Source of the DNA: Stenocarpella maydis
Taxonomy: Eukaryota > Ascomycota > Sordariomycetes > Diaporthales > Diaporthaceae
Length of the DNA: 63,294 bases
Reading direction: 5' to 3'
NCBI GenBank assembly: GCA_002270565.1
Contig: NQMI01000099.1
Location: forward strand, 1 to 63,294
In this document: positions 22,880 to 34,914 of the stretch, one piece after another
Layout of the letters: each line of letters begins with the position of its first letter
Position numbering within the stretch: position 1 is the first letter of the stretch
Notes under the pieces: model-generated
The model's input: only the letters and a program-made list of their open reading frames with translations
What the model was told of the DNA's origin: nothing
The model's database searches: none
Position numbers and translations under genes: made by a program

Positions 22880-24832
22880 TGAGGGCATCGATTTCGGGTG
22901 GCCAGATTTGTTACATAGAAGCGTCTCTCTTGACCCGGACTGAGAGCCTTCAAATGCATACAGTACCTGCGTAGTAACGAATCCAAAAGTCCCCCTTCCC
23001 TTTTTTCGATCGACCTCCAGAGCGCTCAAGTTGTGAACATCAGCAACCTCGCCTGTGATCAACTCCATGTGTAGCGGTGGCGAGAGGTCGTTGAACAGAG
23101 GCACTTGGACGAAGTCGTGGGCATTCAGCCGCTGATTCAGCAGCCCACCTTTCAATAAGCATGATGTGCGGTCAAGCATAGAGCCATGGTCGGACGTCCG
23201 GGTCCACGAGTTCTCCGTGATCAACACTCAATCTATACATCAGTAAAACACAGGCGCCTGATAGGAGACACAGAGCGAGGGAATCCAAAAAGGATTGGCC
23301 CAAGAGCATCCATATGATTGAACATGATGCGTAAGCCCTCTATCCACAAGTGCAGAAACCTTAATATGATATCGCTAGCGCCCCAAGGAACTGACAAGCG
23401 ACATGTTCAGCTGTGTGGACTGGTCACATGCGGCCAGGAGCAACATCATTTGTGTTTACACGGGTATGTGTTCCCGGAATGGTCATGTGGGGACCTCCAT
23501 CAGGCCCTCCAAAAGCAACGTACTTGCTTGGGTACATGAGCGCTTACATGCATGTGTTAAAAGTTCACCGTCTAGCCGCGGATGCCTGGAGCCTCGCCAG
23601 CTGTGTTACATAGCACAAGCTAATGCACGCACGGCAACAATGGCAGCAGCTGTCAGCTTGCTTGTTGGTTGCACTGCAGGATTTGGCGACCTGTGCATGC
23701 AAAAGTAGAACTGCGCCGGGGTGCCCTCTACTGCATCGGCCCAGCCTGGGTGCCCAGCAGCTAGCTATATACCGGGTGAGTAAGTTAGCTAATAAATAAT
23801 GTAAGTAAACCTTAGGTCTTCTAAAACCAAAATAAATAGTTTTTAAAACCATGCATAACAACTAGTATATTTAAATAATGTACATTAGTCTTTTATAATA
23901 TTTCGTTTTAATATTAATTTATTATAGTTTTAAGTATTAGTTATATATTAATCACATTAATTATAATCGTAACTTAAAATAAAATTAAATAATTCTATAA
24001 CTATGTATAAAAGTATTTAAATTAATTAAATTTTTTAGTATTTGTATCTTTTTACTTATATAATAGGAGTACTTAAGACGGATTAATATATTTAAAGGCC
24101 TCTATCCTGCGTAGCTTCGGGACCTGCTTACTTGGGCACGGTGCATGATCCAAGTGGAACTTTGCTTCACCGTATCACCATAATCCCTGTGCACCATCCA
24201 CCATAGGAAGGTGACCACGGTGTGCTTTTCATCGCTGTAGCCTAACCCAACTTGCATGTCCGTCTCCCGTGGTGCGCATGTGTGAATGACTGCATCAGCC
24301 CTGGCAGCGTTGAACCATTTGTGGGTTGTATCACTGCCGTGCCGCCTTTAGTCCTGCGCTGGGCCATAGACAGTGTAGTTCCTCAGCCCTAGCCGGGTGA
24401 ATGCCTGCCACCCCTCCGTACAAATCCCAACGATCAAATTTCACACTTTCTACCAGAAGTCCAACGCTGACCCACCAGTCAAGCTAGCCAACCAGATAAC
24501 TGCGGTTGATTGTGTCTGAAGATGCTTGGCATGAACGCCTGATCTAAATGGTACACTGTACACAGTACGGAGTATTCCGCACTTACCCAGGTGTTAGAAC
24601 AGGGTTGCATTGAATGCCACCTTTGCAACATATTACCCTAACTGGGTTTGTTCAACGGGTTGGTCGACCACTTTGTCAACGACGCCCTCTGTTTTGACCT
24701 GGGTGTCAAGTCGAGACTGTTCCCGCTCATAATTTCTGACTCTTGTGGCTCAAAGTCTGGCCTTCTACCAATCCATCTGATTTGGGCCCCATCTCCTCTA
24801 GTTACCCTAGAGCCTCGCTCATCAAGAAAAGC
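22880..24832. other. Intergenic; possible gene fragment 22880-23227 (-), AT-rich island ~23790-24090
   Basis: A minus-strand frame over 22880-23227 reads plausibly protein-like (HDFVQVPLFNDLSPPLHMEL), but I cannot place it in a family and its continuation only mirrors the oxygenase exons. An AT-rich, repeat-like island spans about 23790-24090. The rest would contain the MFS promoter. Confidence 0.4.
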
Positions 24833-26391
24833 ATGGCAAATCAAGACGCTTCCTCGCAGTCATCCGACGCCATGAAATCAGCAGTTGCTAGAATTTCAGT
24901 GTCGGACGAAACGCCCGTGGCGTCTGGGTTGCAGACTCCCAATGAAAAACAACACGTCGAGTTGGGAAGAGAAGCGCCGGCGTTTTCTGGGGGGCTCGAG
25001 TCGCAACCGCCCCGGAAACCCGCAAACACAACATCCGAAGAAGTTATTACGCCAGTGCCGTTCCAGCCTCGCCGTAAATTTGGACTATTCCCAGTCCCTC
25101 CGACCCAGGACCCAGGGCCTCCCCCGGACGGCGGCACGGTGGCATGGCTCCAGGTCCTAGCTGCACATCTGATGTGGTTTATCAGCTGGGGCCTGATCAC
25201 CAGCTTCGGGCTCTTCCAGTCCTACTACGTTGAGACGCTGGATGCTGCGCCGTCGAGTGTCTCATGGATCGGCACAGTGCAGATTTTCATCCTCCTGGTG
25301 TTGGGCACCTTGTCTGGCCGGGCGAGCGACGCGGGCCTAGTCCACGAGGCTGTCCTCGGGGGAACCATCTTGATTGTCTTTGGCTTATTCATGACGAGCC
25401 TGAGTACGCAGTACTACCAGTTATTCCTCTCCCAGGGTATCTGTTCCGGGATCGGGATGGGCATCCTGTCCATGCCTGGACTCTCAGTGCCAGCATCGTA
25501 TTTCAAGGCGAAGAAGTCCTTGGCGGTTTCCATCATTGCATCGGGCGCAGGAACTGGTGGCTTGGTATATCCCGCCATGGCCCAGCAACTGCTTCCTCGC
25601 GTGGGATTCGGCTGGACAATACGCAGCATGGCCTTCGTGACGCTCTTCATCTCTATCCTCATCAACCTCCTCGTACGCGTGCGCATCCCGGCTCGTAGAT
25701 CCGGACCTCTCTTCGACTTCCACGCTTTTAAGGAGCCAGCCTACGTCTTCTTTTCCATTGGGTTCTTTCTCGTCTACTGGGCGGTGTACTTTGCCTTTTA
25801 CTACGTACGTACTCATTTACCGAGGAATTTACCTCCTCGTTTCACACGTCTGTATCTGACCTTGATCACTGCTAGATCGACATATATGCCCTAACCTACA
25901 CGTCCTTCACCTCACTTGATTCCATCAACCTCCTTCTCATCCTCAACGCCCTCGGTGTCCCGGGCCGCATCCTCCCAGGCTACATCGCGGCGCGCTTCCT
26001 CGGCCCCCTCAACACGGCCATCCCGACGGCGGCCTCCGTGGCCGTGGTTCTGTATTGCTGGCCCGCGGTGCAGCACTCGCAGGGCTCTCTCTACGGCTTC
26101 GCCTTTGCCTACGGAATCGTGGCGAGCGGCATCCAATCCTTGTTCGCCGTCTCGTTGACTGCGCTGACGGACGACCTGAGCCAGCTTGGCACGCGCATGG
26201 GACCCGTCGTCAGCCTCGTCGCCGTCGCCAGTCTCACGGGCAGCCCCATCGCCGGCGCCATCCTCCAGGCGAGCGGGGGCGACTATCTTCCGGCGCAGAT
26301 GTGGGCTGCCAGCAGCATGCTGCTGGCGGCGGTGGCGCTGGCGGCGGCGAGGGTGTGTAGGACGGGCTGGGTGCTCAGAGTCTACGTTTGA
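24833..26391 (+). CDS. MFS transporter, monocarboxylate (MCT) family
   Basis: Two exons, 24833-25804 and 25876-26391, are separated by a 71-bp GTACGT...GCTAG intron and give 495 residues. A hydrophilic N-terminus of about 100 residues precedes PPDGGTVAWLQVLAAHLMWF, the hallmark start of fungal MCT-type permeases, and SWGLITSFGLFQSYYVETL. About twelve membrane spans follow, including IGTVQIFILLVLGTLSGRASD and SQGICSGIGMGILSMPGL. The frame is open upstream to 24743, but the first ATG with a good context (AAGCATGGC) is at 24833. Members move monocarboxylates or related organic molecules across the plasma membrane; many fungal paralogues are orphan transporters near metabolic genes. Substrate not inferable. 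Confidence 0.92.
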
Positions 26392-27429
26392 GGGTTTTTT
26401 TTTCTGGGCATGGCCGTGTGCTCGTATCCAAAGCACGTTTATTTAGTTTAGTCATGGACTGAGGTAAGGCCGGCAGGCATGGTTTCCGGGACCAAATCGG
26501 CTACGAAGATATAGAGGAAGAGACGAAGGGTTGATTGAGGAATTCTATCCTTTTAAGTAAAACAGAACCCGGCGAGAAAGGAAATTTGTGAGGTAAGGAC
26601 GGGCTTCTGCTCATCCCGCCAGGCTAGGCTAAAATTTAGAAAGCCTAACAAAATGAATAGGGGAAGGGCCTGATTGATGCAGCGTTGAGCTTGAACCATA
26701 TCTTCAACGTTCTGATCTTGTGATGATATATCTTTGTGAATAAGATTACCCCATTTCTCCATTTCCACCCGAATACGAGGCAATATTGGTATCAAAATTC
26801 CAGGTATAGAAAGCAAAAGAGTGTCACACTTCCCATGATTCACTTGTTGCCTGCGCCCAAAACATTCCCACTAAGAGCGGCTATGACAACATGATTAGTG
26901 ACGTCGACCTTCATGCCGAGATAATCAACTCAGCTTGATGAAGGACCGCCTCAGATGGAATCGAACAAGGAAAGGTATACACCGCCCTTCCTACGGGGTT
27001 ACTTACAGCGGAACTAATTAGCTGGTCTCATAAATATGCATGTGACAATAGTCGCTGCCGAAACAGAATCTCAAGCCTCGAGGTTTGCAATCGTGAGCCT
27101 TGATGGGCAGGGAATATGACCTGGAGCGACAATATTTACTTATAACCCTGCTAGTGTGTTTCTAGATGAATGCGGGCTACGTCCTAATAGGATCCTTTAA
27201 CTCGAAATGGTCAATTCTAAAGGAAGTCTAATGTTAGGATTAACTTTACTCCTGCCATAATCCATATCCTGTAGCTTTAGAGAAACCAATTCCTGGTTTC
27301 CTGAGAACTAACGCCTATATTATTATAACTTTTCGTCGTTTCCCAAAGGACAAAATACAAGGGACTCTAGAGCCTCTGTAAAATCATGCCCATGTTCGTT
27401 TGTTTGGTCACCCAGCTTCCGTGTATTTT
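26392..27429. other. Intergenic, no supported gene
   Basis: A 96-codon minus-strand ORF (26553-26843) has no recognisable domain. AT content rises toward the right, and scattered TAA/TAG-rich words suggest mild RIP or relaxed selection. Confidence 0.45.
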
Positions 27430-29186
27430 CTAATTCTGCTTGGGGAACGCCAACACAGCATCATAGCGTCGATAAAACTCACATACGAGCTCGGTTAGCA
27501 TTATTATTGCTGTGTTCTTTCCGATGCAGCTGTGTGCGCCCGCTCCAAACTACGACCGTAGTCCCAAGCTTAGTTCTAGCCGAAGGCAATACTTGGGAAC
27601 ATAAAATCAGCAAGAAATTTCCCCTACTTACTGAAAGAATTTCGGCTCATCTCAACTATCTCCGCCTGCGTTTCTTCAAACCAGCGTTCGGGTCGGAACG
27701 CATCGGCGTCATCTCCAAGCACCTGTTCGTTGCGGTGGAGAACCCATGCGTTGGCGCCAACAATTGTGCCGCCAGGAATGTAGTAGCCGTCAATTGTGGC
27801 CCCTTCCACCGAAGCTTTGCATTCTGTAATGATGCCAGTATTGGGACGAATCCGTAGAGTTTCTCGAAATACCGCGTTCCTGCCTAATTCATGAATTTCT
27901 CTTGGTGCTGATGGACTGGCACATGATGGACATCGGACGATCAAACCTATAGTATTCGAGCCCCGACGTTGTAGAATATGAAACCACTGACCTGGCGCAC
28001 AATCTATGCTTGCAGACTCGATTTCGGCCCGCAAACTTTTCAGCACGCGAGGATTTCGTGCAAGATAGCACCAGATTGCTCGGAGGGTGGTGGCTAGGAC
28101 GTCGGACCGGCCGTCCTGAATATTTGAGCGCCTGCTGCTTTATATTCATAATTCGACAACTTACAGCTTTATAGAAATTTTAGCTATGATATCTCTGGTC
28201 AATACTTTTTCCGGACTCTCCCGATGCCAGTGAAGTTTCAAAAACTGACCTAATATATCTGTGCGCTTTTGAGATGCGGTCCTTCCGGCCCCGACCTCTT
28301 CAACTATACCAAGAGATGCCAGAAGCCCTTAACAACTAACCTACTATAGAGTATAGGCCTTAAACAAAACGTATAATAACTAATTAATAGGAAATAATTA
28401 CTTAAGGTCTAATAAGAGGATTACTAAAAGGTATAGTTAAAAACTATAGCTATTATAAGGCTTCTTTCTATTATTAAAAAGGGTTTTTAACTATAACTTA
28501 TAATTTTAAAGTACATCTTATAGTACACCCCTCATTAGACTTAAATTAACCATTTATTAATTACATTTTATAATGGCTTAGTTATTAAGGGCTTCTGCTG
28601 TCTCCTGATATAGAATCGTTAACTACGGCACTATTAGCCACGCAATCTTTCTTTAATTAAAATGGTGAAATCCGTATTACTTTAAATTCATGCTCCAATT
28701 CCTCCACTGGTGCTAGTGATCTAAGCCAGCCCAGCAACTACTTGAGAGCTGGTGCCTGAGTAAACTGGTTTACCGATGAGTTGGATGGCTCGAACGGGAG
28801 CCAGAAGCAACATCCTACTAATCCCACCATGACGAATATCCTGCCAGATGGCCCAATCATTGCTTTTAAATTGTTTACTGTCTGCGAAATCCAAGCGGCT
28901 TTGCCAAATTCACCGAACTGAGACAGTTAAACGCGTAAAGATGCAGCCGGAAAGACTTGTCCAAGGTTACATGTCCGTCCAGCTTCGTTCGTTCAGCGAG
29001 CTGCCCAAGGAATAATTTGACGCAGTAATCTATGTTAGGTTCAAAGTCTTTCACGGCAATCTTTGTGTAGAGACTTCCCATATTCCGTTTCAACGTGGCG
29101 TGGCGCTGTACGTCTTTGAGACAGACCAGATTCTCCAAGGGCTCGCCTGCGTAGTTTGGAGCCCCAACCTCATAAAAGTTTGACAA
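27430..29186 (-). pseudogene. Cytochrome P450 pseudogene 2, split by an AT-rich insertion
   Basis: The N-terminal half lies at 28875-29186 (RHATLKRNMGSLYTKIAVKD, FEPNIDYCVKLFLGQLAERT). The C-terminal half lies at 27430-28150: I-helix flank GRSDVLATTLRAIWCYLARNP, FRETLRIRPNTG (ExxR), DADAFRPERWFEE, and after a GTAAGT...GTAG intron FGAGAHSCIGKNTAIIM with the heme cysteine intact. The style is pisatin-demethylase-like. Joining the last intron leaves the frame off by one base, other joints are also shifted, and roughly 300 bp of AT-rich DNA sits in the middle. A non-functional relic is the best reading. Confidence 0.7.
28310..28620. repeat. AT-rich RIP-like insertion inside P450 pseudogene 2
   Basis: About 310 bp of strongly AT-rich sequence with TAATTA/TTATAA words contrasts with both flanks, which are P450-derived. 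It resembles the RIPed transposon DNA elsewhere in the window, so it is probably a small degraded element. Ends are not sharp and no target duplication was identified. Confidence 0.45.
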
Positions 29187-31435
29187 GCACAGAATAAGTA
29201 AATTTCTGGCCCGAGTTGATTCATATCGGACTACGTGGTTGCTTCCCGTGTACTTTCGGGAATGCCTGTCTCAATGTGTAGATGACCTGGAGGCTGCGGG
29301 GGTACTGAATGAGACCAACAAGACCTGAATCATATAACATTGAAACTCACCCGTTATTGCAAGGTCGCAAAGTCCTCCAAAATCAGGGGTGCGTAGCGTT
29401 CTGCCTGGAGCTGTCTGAGGCTGCAGGTACTGACAAGACTGTACGTACCGATTCGCTGTCCTCGAAATAGCCATGCGAATAGACTGTTTAGGCCGTGAAC
29501 GGCAAACATCTCGGTGTCAGTGCGGGCGAGCAAAAAGATACACTCTCTACCAAGGAGCTAAAAAGCTAAGCTGGAAGTACCTTAAGGAAGAACCACACTG
29601 AGATACGTAAAAAAGTCCCACGCCAGCTGTTCATGGTCCTAAGGGCCAGAAAGGCAATAGAGCTTAGTGTGGTGTGTAAGAGAATAGGGCATACTATTCC
29701 CTGCTAAGATTTCTTTTTAAAACATAAGGGCTATTCTAGATTGATGTAAGGCCATACTAGGCCTTAGCATATATCGGTACTGGAAGACCATGGGTCTGAT
29801 AACAGTAAATAGAGAAAGATATGGTAATAGCATAGCCAATCATAAGCCGAGGACCAATTATAAGGAACCTCTTCCTAGTCAATCAGGCTTCAGCATACCA
29901 TCTAGCTAAGTTATATATAAAATTAAGCAGCGGTTCTCTTTAATAAGGAGAACTCCTTTATATTCTTTTTAAAGCTAACCTGTATTTCTTAGAGTGCTTC
30001 TCTATACTAAACTCTTTATTAACCCTTATCTAAAGGTAATAATATCTTATTCTAACTAGTATTAATTAATAAAAAGAAAGGCATAAAGAAGCCTAGATAC
30101 TTATTATCCTCTAGGTGCCCTCTAAGTGCCTTTAGGGATTTAACTAATTAGGGGCCTTCTTTCCTACCTTCTTATAATTAGTCCTTAGCTTATAATTAGC
30201 TATATTATTACTATATCTTTCTCTACTAATTATTAGCAGACCCTATAGTCCTTTGCTATAATACCTTTTGCTCTATAATAAATTCCCCCTTACATTAAAC
30301 CCTTTTAAGTAGGCAGTTAGTATTCTGCGTCTCTTTTTCTCTATACTGAGGTTTCCTTACTAGTTTCAATCGGCTATTATGGGAGCTTAGTGTGGCCTCT
30401 CTGCCTCTTCTTCCCTCTTCTTCCCTCTTCTTCCCTCTTCTTCCCTCTTCTTCCCGTCCCTTCCCCCCTCTCCCTCCCTGTCCCCCTCCCCCTTCCCCAA
30501 GGTACTCCAAGCCAAGCTTTTTTGGCGCCTTGGCGGCGAATTTATCTTTTAGCCTTCTATACTGACATTGGGCTCGTTGCCCTTCTGGCCCTTATAGCAT
30601 AGAAATCTTAGTGTAGAGTAAGACAAATGAAAGGTAGAATTGTAACCGTTTACTTAGAAGAGTTTAGCGCAAGGGGGAAATTGTGGTGGGGCGGGAGGTA
30701 CAATTGATTTTATGTAAAAAAACGCTAAGCAACGCTAAGCCCCAGCGTGGCCCTATATATATATAGAATTATTACCCCTGTGTTTTGAAAACAATCCTAA
30801 ATAGGGGATAGCGTGCCGGCTTCCCTTCACAACACCCACTTAACACAACCTTCCGAGTGTCCCGAAGAGAACACGAGAAAGCGTGCAAAACAAGCCCTCT
30901 TGCGGCTAATGTAGCCGGTTTCTTGCATCGATGATATGAGGAATCCCTCTTAGAGGGAAAGATTCATGTTGAGCGCGCGCTCCGCCATTTGAGTTAGACG
31001 CCTTGGTTTACGGCTAAGGTAGTTCCGAGCCAAAAGGGGTTTTTTGGAAGGTTGCCCCTCAGTGGCACCATAACTTCTTAACCTGAAGTCGCCTCTACTA
31101 ACAAATTAGGCAAGTAGTAACTTGGCGGGTCCAGAGCTTCCAATAGAGGACATATACCAAACTTCGACATCTCGGAACCTGACAGACGTTGACGGGAAGG
31201 TGGTAAAAGTTACCTACTACACCCGTTCCCCGCCCCCTAATCCGTAAACGTCCAGGGCCGAGATGACCCATGAGTTTCGAGTCAAGATTCCACTGGTGCA
31301 TGGATTGCCTCCTTCCGTATTGTCAAGTCTTTGGTGTCTTCGTCATTAATTCTTTATGAACTCATGGCATGACTGACGCATAAACATGACAATGAGAAAC
31401 TCTGTTTCTTGGTCCTAGGTGTTCGTATGATGGCG
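29187..31435. other. Intergenic, repeat-influenced, no supported gene
   Basis: AT-rich stretches (29700-30400) with only short ORFs. It contains a polypyrimidine tandem repeat (30404-30455), reported separately. The last part would be the upstream region of the secreted-protein gene. Confidence 0.45.
30404..30455. repeat. 10-bp polypyrimidine tandem repeat
   Basis: About five copies of the unit TTCCCTCTTC, followed by further C- and T-rich sequence to about 30500. It is a simple minisatellite. Open frames on both strands across it are by-products of the repeat. Confidence 0.9.
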
Positions 31436-31441
31436 TATAAA
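31436..31441 (+). promoter_or_regulatory. Putative TATA box of the secreted-protein gene
   Basis: TATAAA lies 119 bp upstream of the ATG at 31555, with pyrimidine-rich sequence between. Position and composition fit a fungal core promoter, but this is inference from sequence alone. Confidence 0.4.
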
Positions 31442-31554
31442 GAGGAAGCCACCTCTGCTTGAAATCTAGTCTTTGTCTCATTCTATAATCCATCAACAAG
31501 ATCTCTCATCCTAAGTAATTGGTCCTCAACTTGCGCCGCCAACAATCAGTCAAC

Positions 31555-31989
31555 ATGAAATTCTTCATCCTCCTCGGGTACCTACCATATTCCTTCCCCC
31601 AAAATAAGATATTGTGCAAAGTGAGAGCAGCTAACACGGCGACACTATAGCTCCCTCGCCGCCATTGTCGCCGCAGACACGCTCTGCGGTTGCAACGGCT
31701 CCGGCCCCGGTGATTATGGTGCAATAGTAGACACTACAAAGTGCTGTGTTGGTCCTTCCACCTTTGGTATGTTCCCTTTTGCCCCAAAGCCCCAGTTCTC
31801 GAGAATGACACGCTGACGGGGGGTTGTTGTAGATGGCTATTCGGTATGAACTTGCTGATCCAGTGGGTTTATGTTTTTAATCAAGTCTGACATGAATTGC
31901 AGTGCCATGCCGCACCCGCCGCTATACCCGCTTTCAACACTTGCTGCGCGGACAGGGGGTCGACGTGCACACCTGTTCAACTTCCCTAA
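31555..31989 (+). CDS. Small secreted cysteine-rich protein (effector-like)
   Basis: Four exons, 31555-31577, 31651-31766, 31833-31843 and 31903-31989, encode 78 residues. Exon 3 is only 11 nt. Introns are 73, 66 and 59 bp, each with GT...AG and a branch-point match (GCTAAC, GCTGAC, TCTGAC). The N-terminus MKFFILLGSLAAIVAA is a convincing signal peptide, cleaved before DTLC. The mature chain of about 62 residues holds eight cysteines in the order C-C-CC-C-CC-C, consistent with four disulfides. The order is not the hydrophobin pattern (C-CC-C-C-CC-C). I do not recognise a family. Secretion, size and cysteine content are typical of fungal effectors or cell-surface peptides; that role is inference. 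The gene lies in a repeat-influenced zone. Confidence 0.75.
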
Positions 31990-33202
31990 CGGAAAGACAA
32001 AGGGCAGAAATAATTTGGACTTTGTGTCGGGGAGGATGGACTGATTTTGGGAACCTCGCTCGCTTGCTCCCTAAAAACAGGAAACTATTTCGTGTAGTCC
32101 CTCAACATAAGCACTTATTGGGAATATACGTGGCTGCGACATTGGCGTGTAGTACGTACGATACCAACCAAGTAGATGAGCATATCATTCATTGCTTTGG
32201 AGAACGCAAGCCCACCTGTTGAGAAACCAGTAAACAGCAGAAAATATAGGTTGGGAAGTAGCGCTCGGGAACAACATTGACGTGAGAAGCCATGCTTGCT
32301 TTCGGAATATATATATATATAGCTACTCCCTTACTACCGTGACCTATTTCGCCTTCCACCGAGGCGGGTGTTGCGTCAAGCTTCAACTAAATCAACAAAC
32401 ACGTCGTAGCTACCGGTATCTTGAGCTCTGAGAGCATCCGTGATGATTGCTTGCTCAAGCCTATCCATCTGCCAGTGCCGCGCAGTGGCGTGTTTCTGCT
32501 CCTGCCTCGTCCCTCTCCGTTTCTGTCTCTTGACCAACTGCTCTACTGTCTCATCTGCAGCGCCCATTCGTGATCTCACCCTCGTTGCCTCGTTTTCGCT
32601 TTGGAGCCGCCCTGCTCTTTGGCGCCCTGTCCGGAGTGTCCGAGGACGCGGCCGAATGCCATGCATCCGCCGCCGCAGTCATCTTACCTAGAGCTCATGG
32701 GCACCCGTCGAACTTTGATTGTGCTCAAACGGCTGGGGAAGCTTTTGAAAGCAACGGAATCCCCTAAGCTCGTGCTAGGGCTGTGCCTTCACATTTCGGA
32801 GTAACGCCAATCCTAGAGATGCCTAACGAATGAAAAAGAACCCTAGCAGATACTAGATAAAGGAAAAAATATAATGCGGCTGAAGAGTTATAGGTGTGAA
32901 AAGCTTTGTACGGTTTCTTCAAGCTAAAATAACTAGTCAATAGGCTTCTGTCACGAATCAACGCCCTATGATGTATCTATACAAACGAGCACCTCTCGCA
33001 CAGTACCTACAGCGCGAGAAACCAGTCACGTTGCTCTATTCGATATGCCACGCTCAGAATCGTGACAGCTTCATTTTCCCAGAGCTTCACAGTTTGCTGG
33101 TTCCTCTCCATTTACACACCTAACTATCCTCTATTTCATGAATTATAGCGTGGCTGTCATCGCATATTGTACTAGTCTAAAGGCACTACCCCTCCTGTAA
33201 AT
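31990..33202. other. Intergenic, no supported gene
   Basis: A 96-codon minus-strand ORF (32376-32666), rich in arginine, glutamine and glutamate, has no recognisable domain and overlaps plus-strand ORFs. Nothing else is supported. Confidence 0.4.
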
Positions 33203-34345
33203 CTATGCGTGCTGCAAGTCCTTCCTCGGGGTGAGCTTGACATTCAGTGCTGGCTTCTCCCACGTAGTGATGCACTTCTGCCGATCGACCCAGTCGTCCT
33301 GAGCCGGGAGCACCTCGACGTTGAAGCAATACAGGAGGCGGCACGCGACGAGGTGCATCTCAAAGTAGGCTAGATTCTTTCCGATGAGGAGGGCCGTAGC
33401 TAAATGGCTTAAAGACGGACTTGTTATCCTTGTCGTAGGCAGGATCGTAGAGGGGGTGCGTGTCCGGGAGCCACCTCTCTGGGCGGAATTCCTCAGCGTT
33501 CCGGAAATGCTCCGGGTTTCGGAACGTCCCATATTGATAGACATAGACAGCCGCCTGCGGGTCTGGATCAGCATAAAGAAACATTATCGAGGCACTTGGC
33601 GGCTATGGCAATGGTACCTACACCAGCAGGAACCCACTTGCCATTGATCTCAGCTCCAGGAGAAACCTGGGGTGGCACCGTCGCGGCAGCGGGGTAGAGC
33701 CGCATAACCTCTTCCAGAAACGTGCGCAGGTAATTGAGCTCCATGCGCTTGCGGGCCATGCTGCGGGTGGTTTGGGTGTTCTCCTTCGCTGCACGCAACG
33801 CTTCCTCCAGGAGTTCCTGGCCGAACAAATCCGACGCGAACGGCTTGAGAAAGGGGTACCATTTAAGAATGCCCACGTACGAGTCGCCGCGCTGCGAATT
33901 GATAATGTTGCGGACGAAACCATGGCCGTTGGGGTTTTCGAGGCTGTGGAAGGAATCCGCATACACGAGGTCGCCAATGATATCAGAGGCGAGGGAATGA
34001 AACCACATGACAATGTTGACGGGCTGGCCGAGATCAGCCCGCTTCTTCAGCTCACCCATCAATTCATTGACGTAAGCAACGACCATGTGATCGTGTTCTC
34101 GCAACTGCCGTCGACCTGAACGCATGTGCCAGCTGGCGTCGCATCCGACGGTGGGTTTCGTACGGCGCAGTGATGATGCCGACGTGGTCGCCCTCGAGGA
34201 TAATTCCGGGGAGTTTCCCAAATACTTCTTTCTTGCCACGCATGGCATATACCTCAGGCTAGGCAATGGAGCCATCGACAGAAATAGTATTAGGCCCTAC
34301 ACGTACCATTTGGCCATATTGGGGCAGCTATTTATGTTCAGCTTT
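33203..34345 (-). pseudogene. Cytochrome P450 pseudogene 3 (CYP65-like), heme cysteine and I-helix lost
   Basis: The leading frame reads YGQMVRVGPNTISVDGSIA, then a TAG stop, then PEVYAMRGKKEVFGKLPG and YETHRRMRRQLAHAFRS. A shifted frame continues with DIIGDLVYADSFHSLENP. At 33770-33720 the sequence jumps in frame from MARKRMEL to YLRTFLEEVMRLYP, so roughly 100-130 residues including the I-helix are missing. The ExxR motif (EEVMR) and PERWLPDTHPLYDP survive. At about 33390, FKPFSYGPP runs into LIGKNLAYFEMHL in another frame: the RNC of the expected GPRNCxIGKN motif is deleted. The C-terminus ends at 33203. It resembles fungal CYP65-type P450s such as trichothecene hydroxylases, by family style only. 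Confidence 0.75.
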
Positions 34346-34914
34346 TGAATGCGTATGTGTCGACGACTCGCAGAAAAGCAGCATATAGAGAGTCTTGCGG
34401 CGGCCTTATATAATAGAACTTTCTACGGCCTGCTCTGCCCACGTATTCGGCTTGTCGTGTACGCATGTTGACAGTGAGTGGGGCTTGGCGGTAAGAAGGA
34501 AATTGTACATGAAGGACATGGTAAACAGGCCAAAAGGTGTGCTGAAACTAGAAGCTTCGTAGTATAGGTCTGCAGTAGGTGTGGGGACGACACCTTGTGA
34601 TAAGTCAACATACCGCTTCACGCACCACCCCCTTCACGCACACCCGACTTTTTAACCTCCCCTAAAAGCACCCTTAACTTCAACACTTATTTACTTAATG
34701 AGTAATAAAGCTATTTACAATCTAACAAGTGGTTCTCATCACCTAGGTCCTACACTATAATATAGTCTATTTCCTCAACCTTATCATTATCCCCTAACTC
34801 ATTATCATTAAGTATTGCTTAAGGCTCTTCCTTAATAAATCCTATAGCAGCCCTCTCCCTTATAATAGCCATAATACCCATAAATTTCAAATTTAGATCT
34901 AGTAATACCCTTCT
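34346..34914. other. Intergenic leading into the retrotransposon block
   Basis: A 71-codon minus-strand ORF at 34406-34621 might include the eroded N-terminus of P450 pseudogene 3, but there is no convincing continuity. From about 34630 the sequence becomes AT-rich and repeat-like. Confidence 0.35.
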
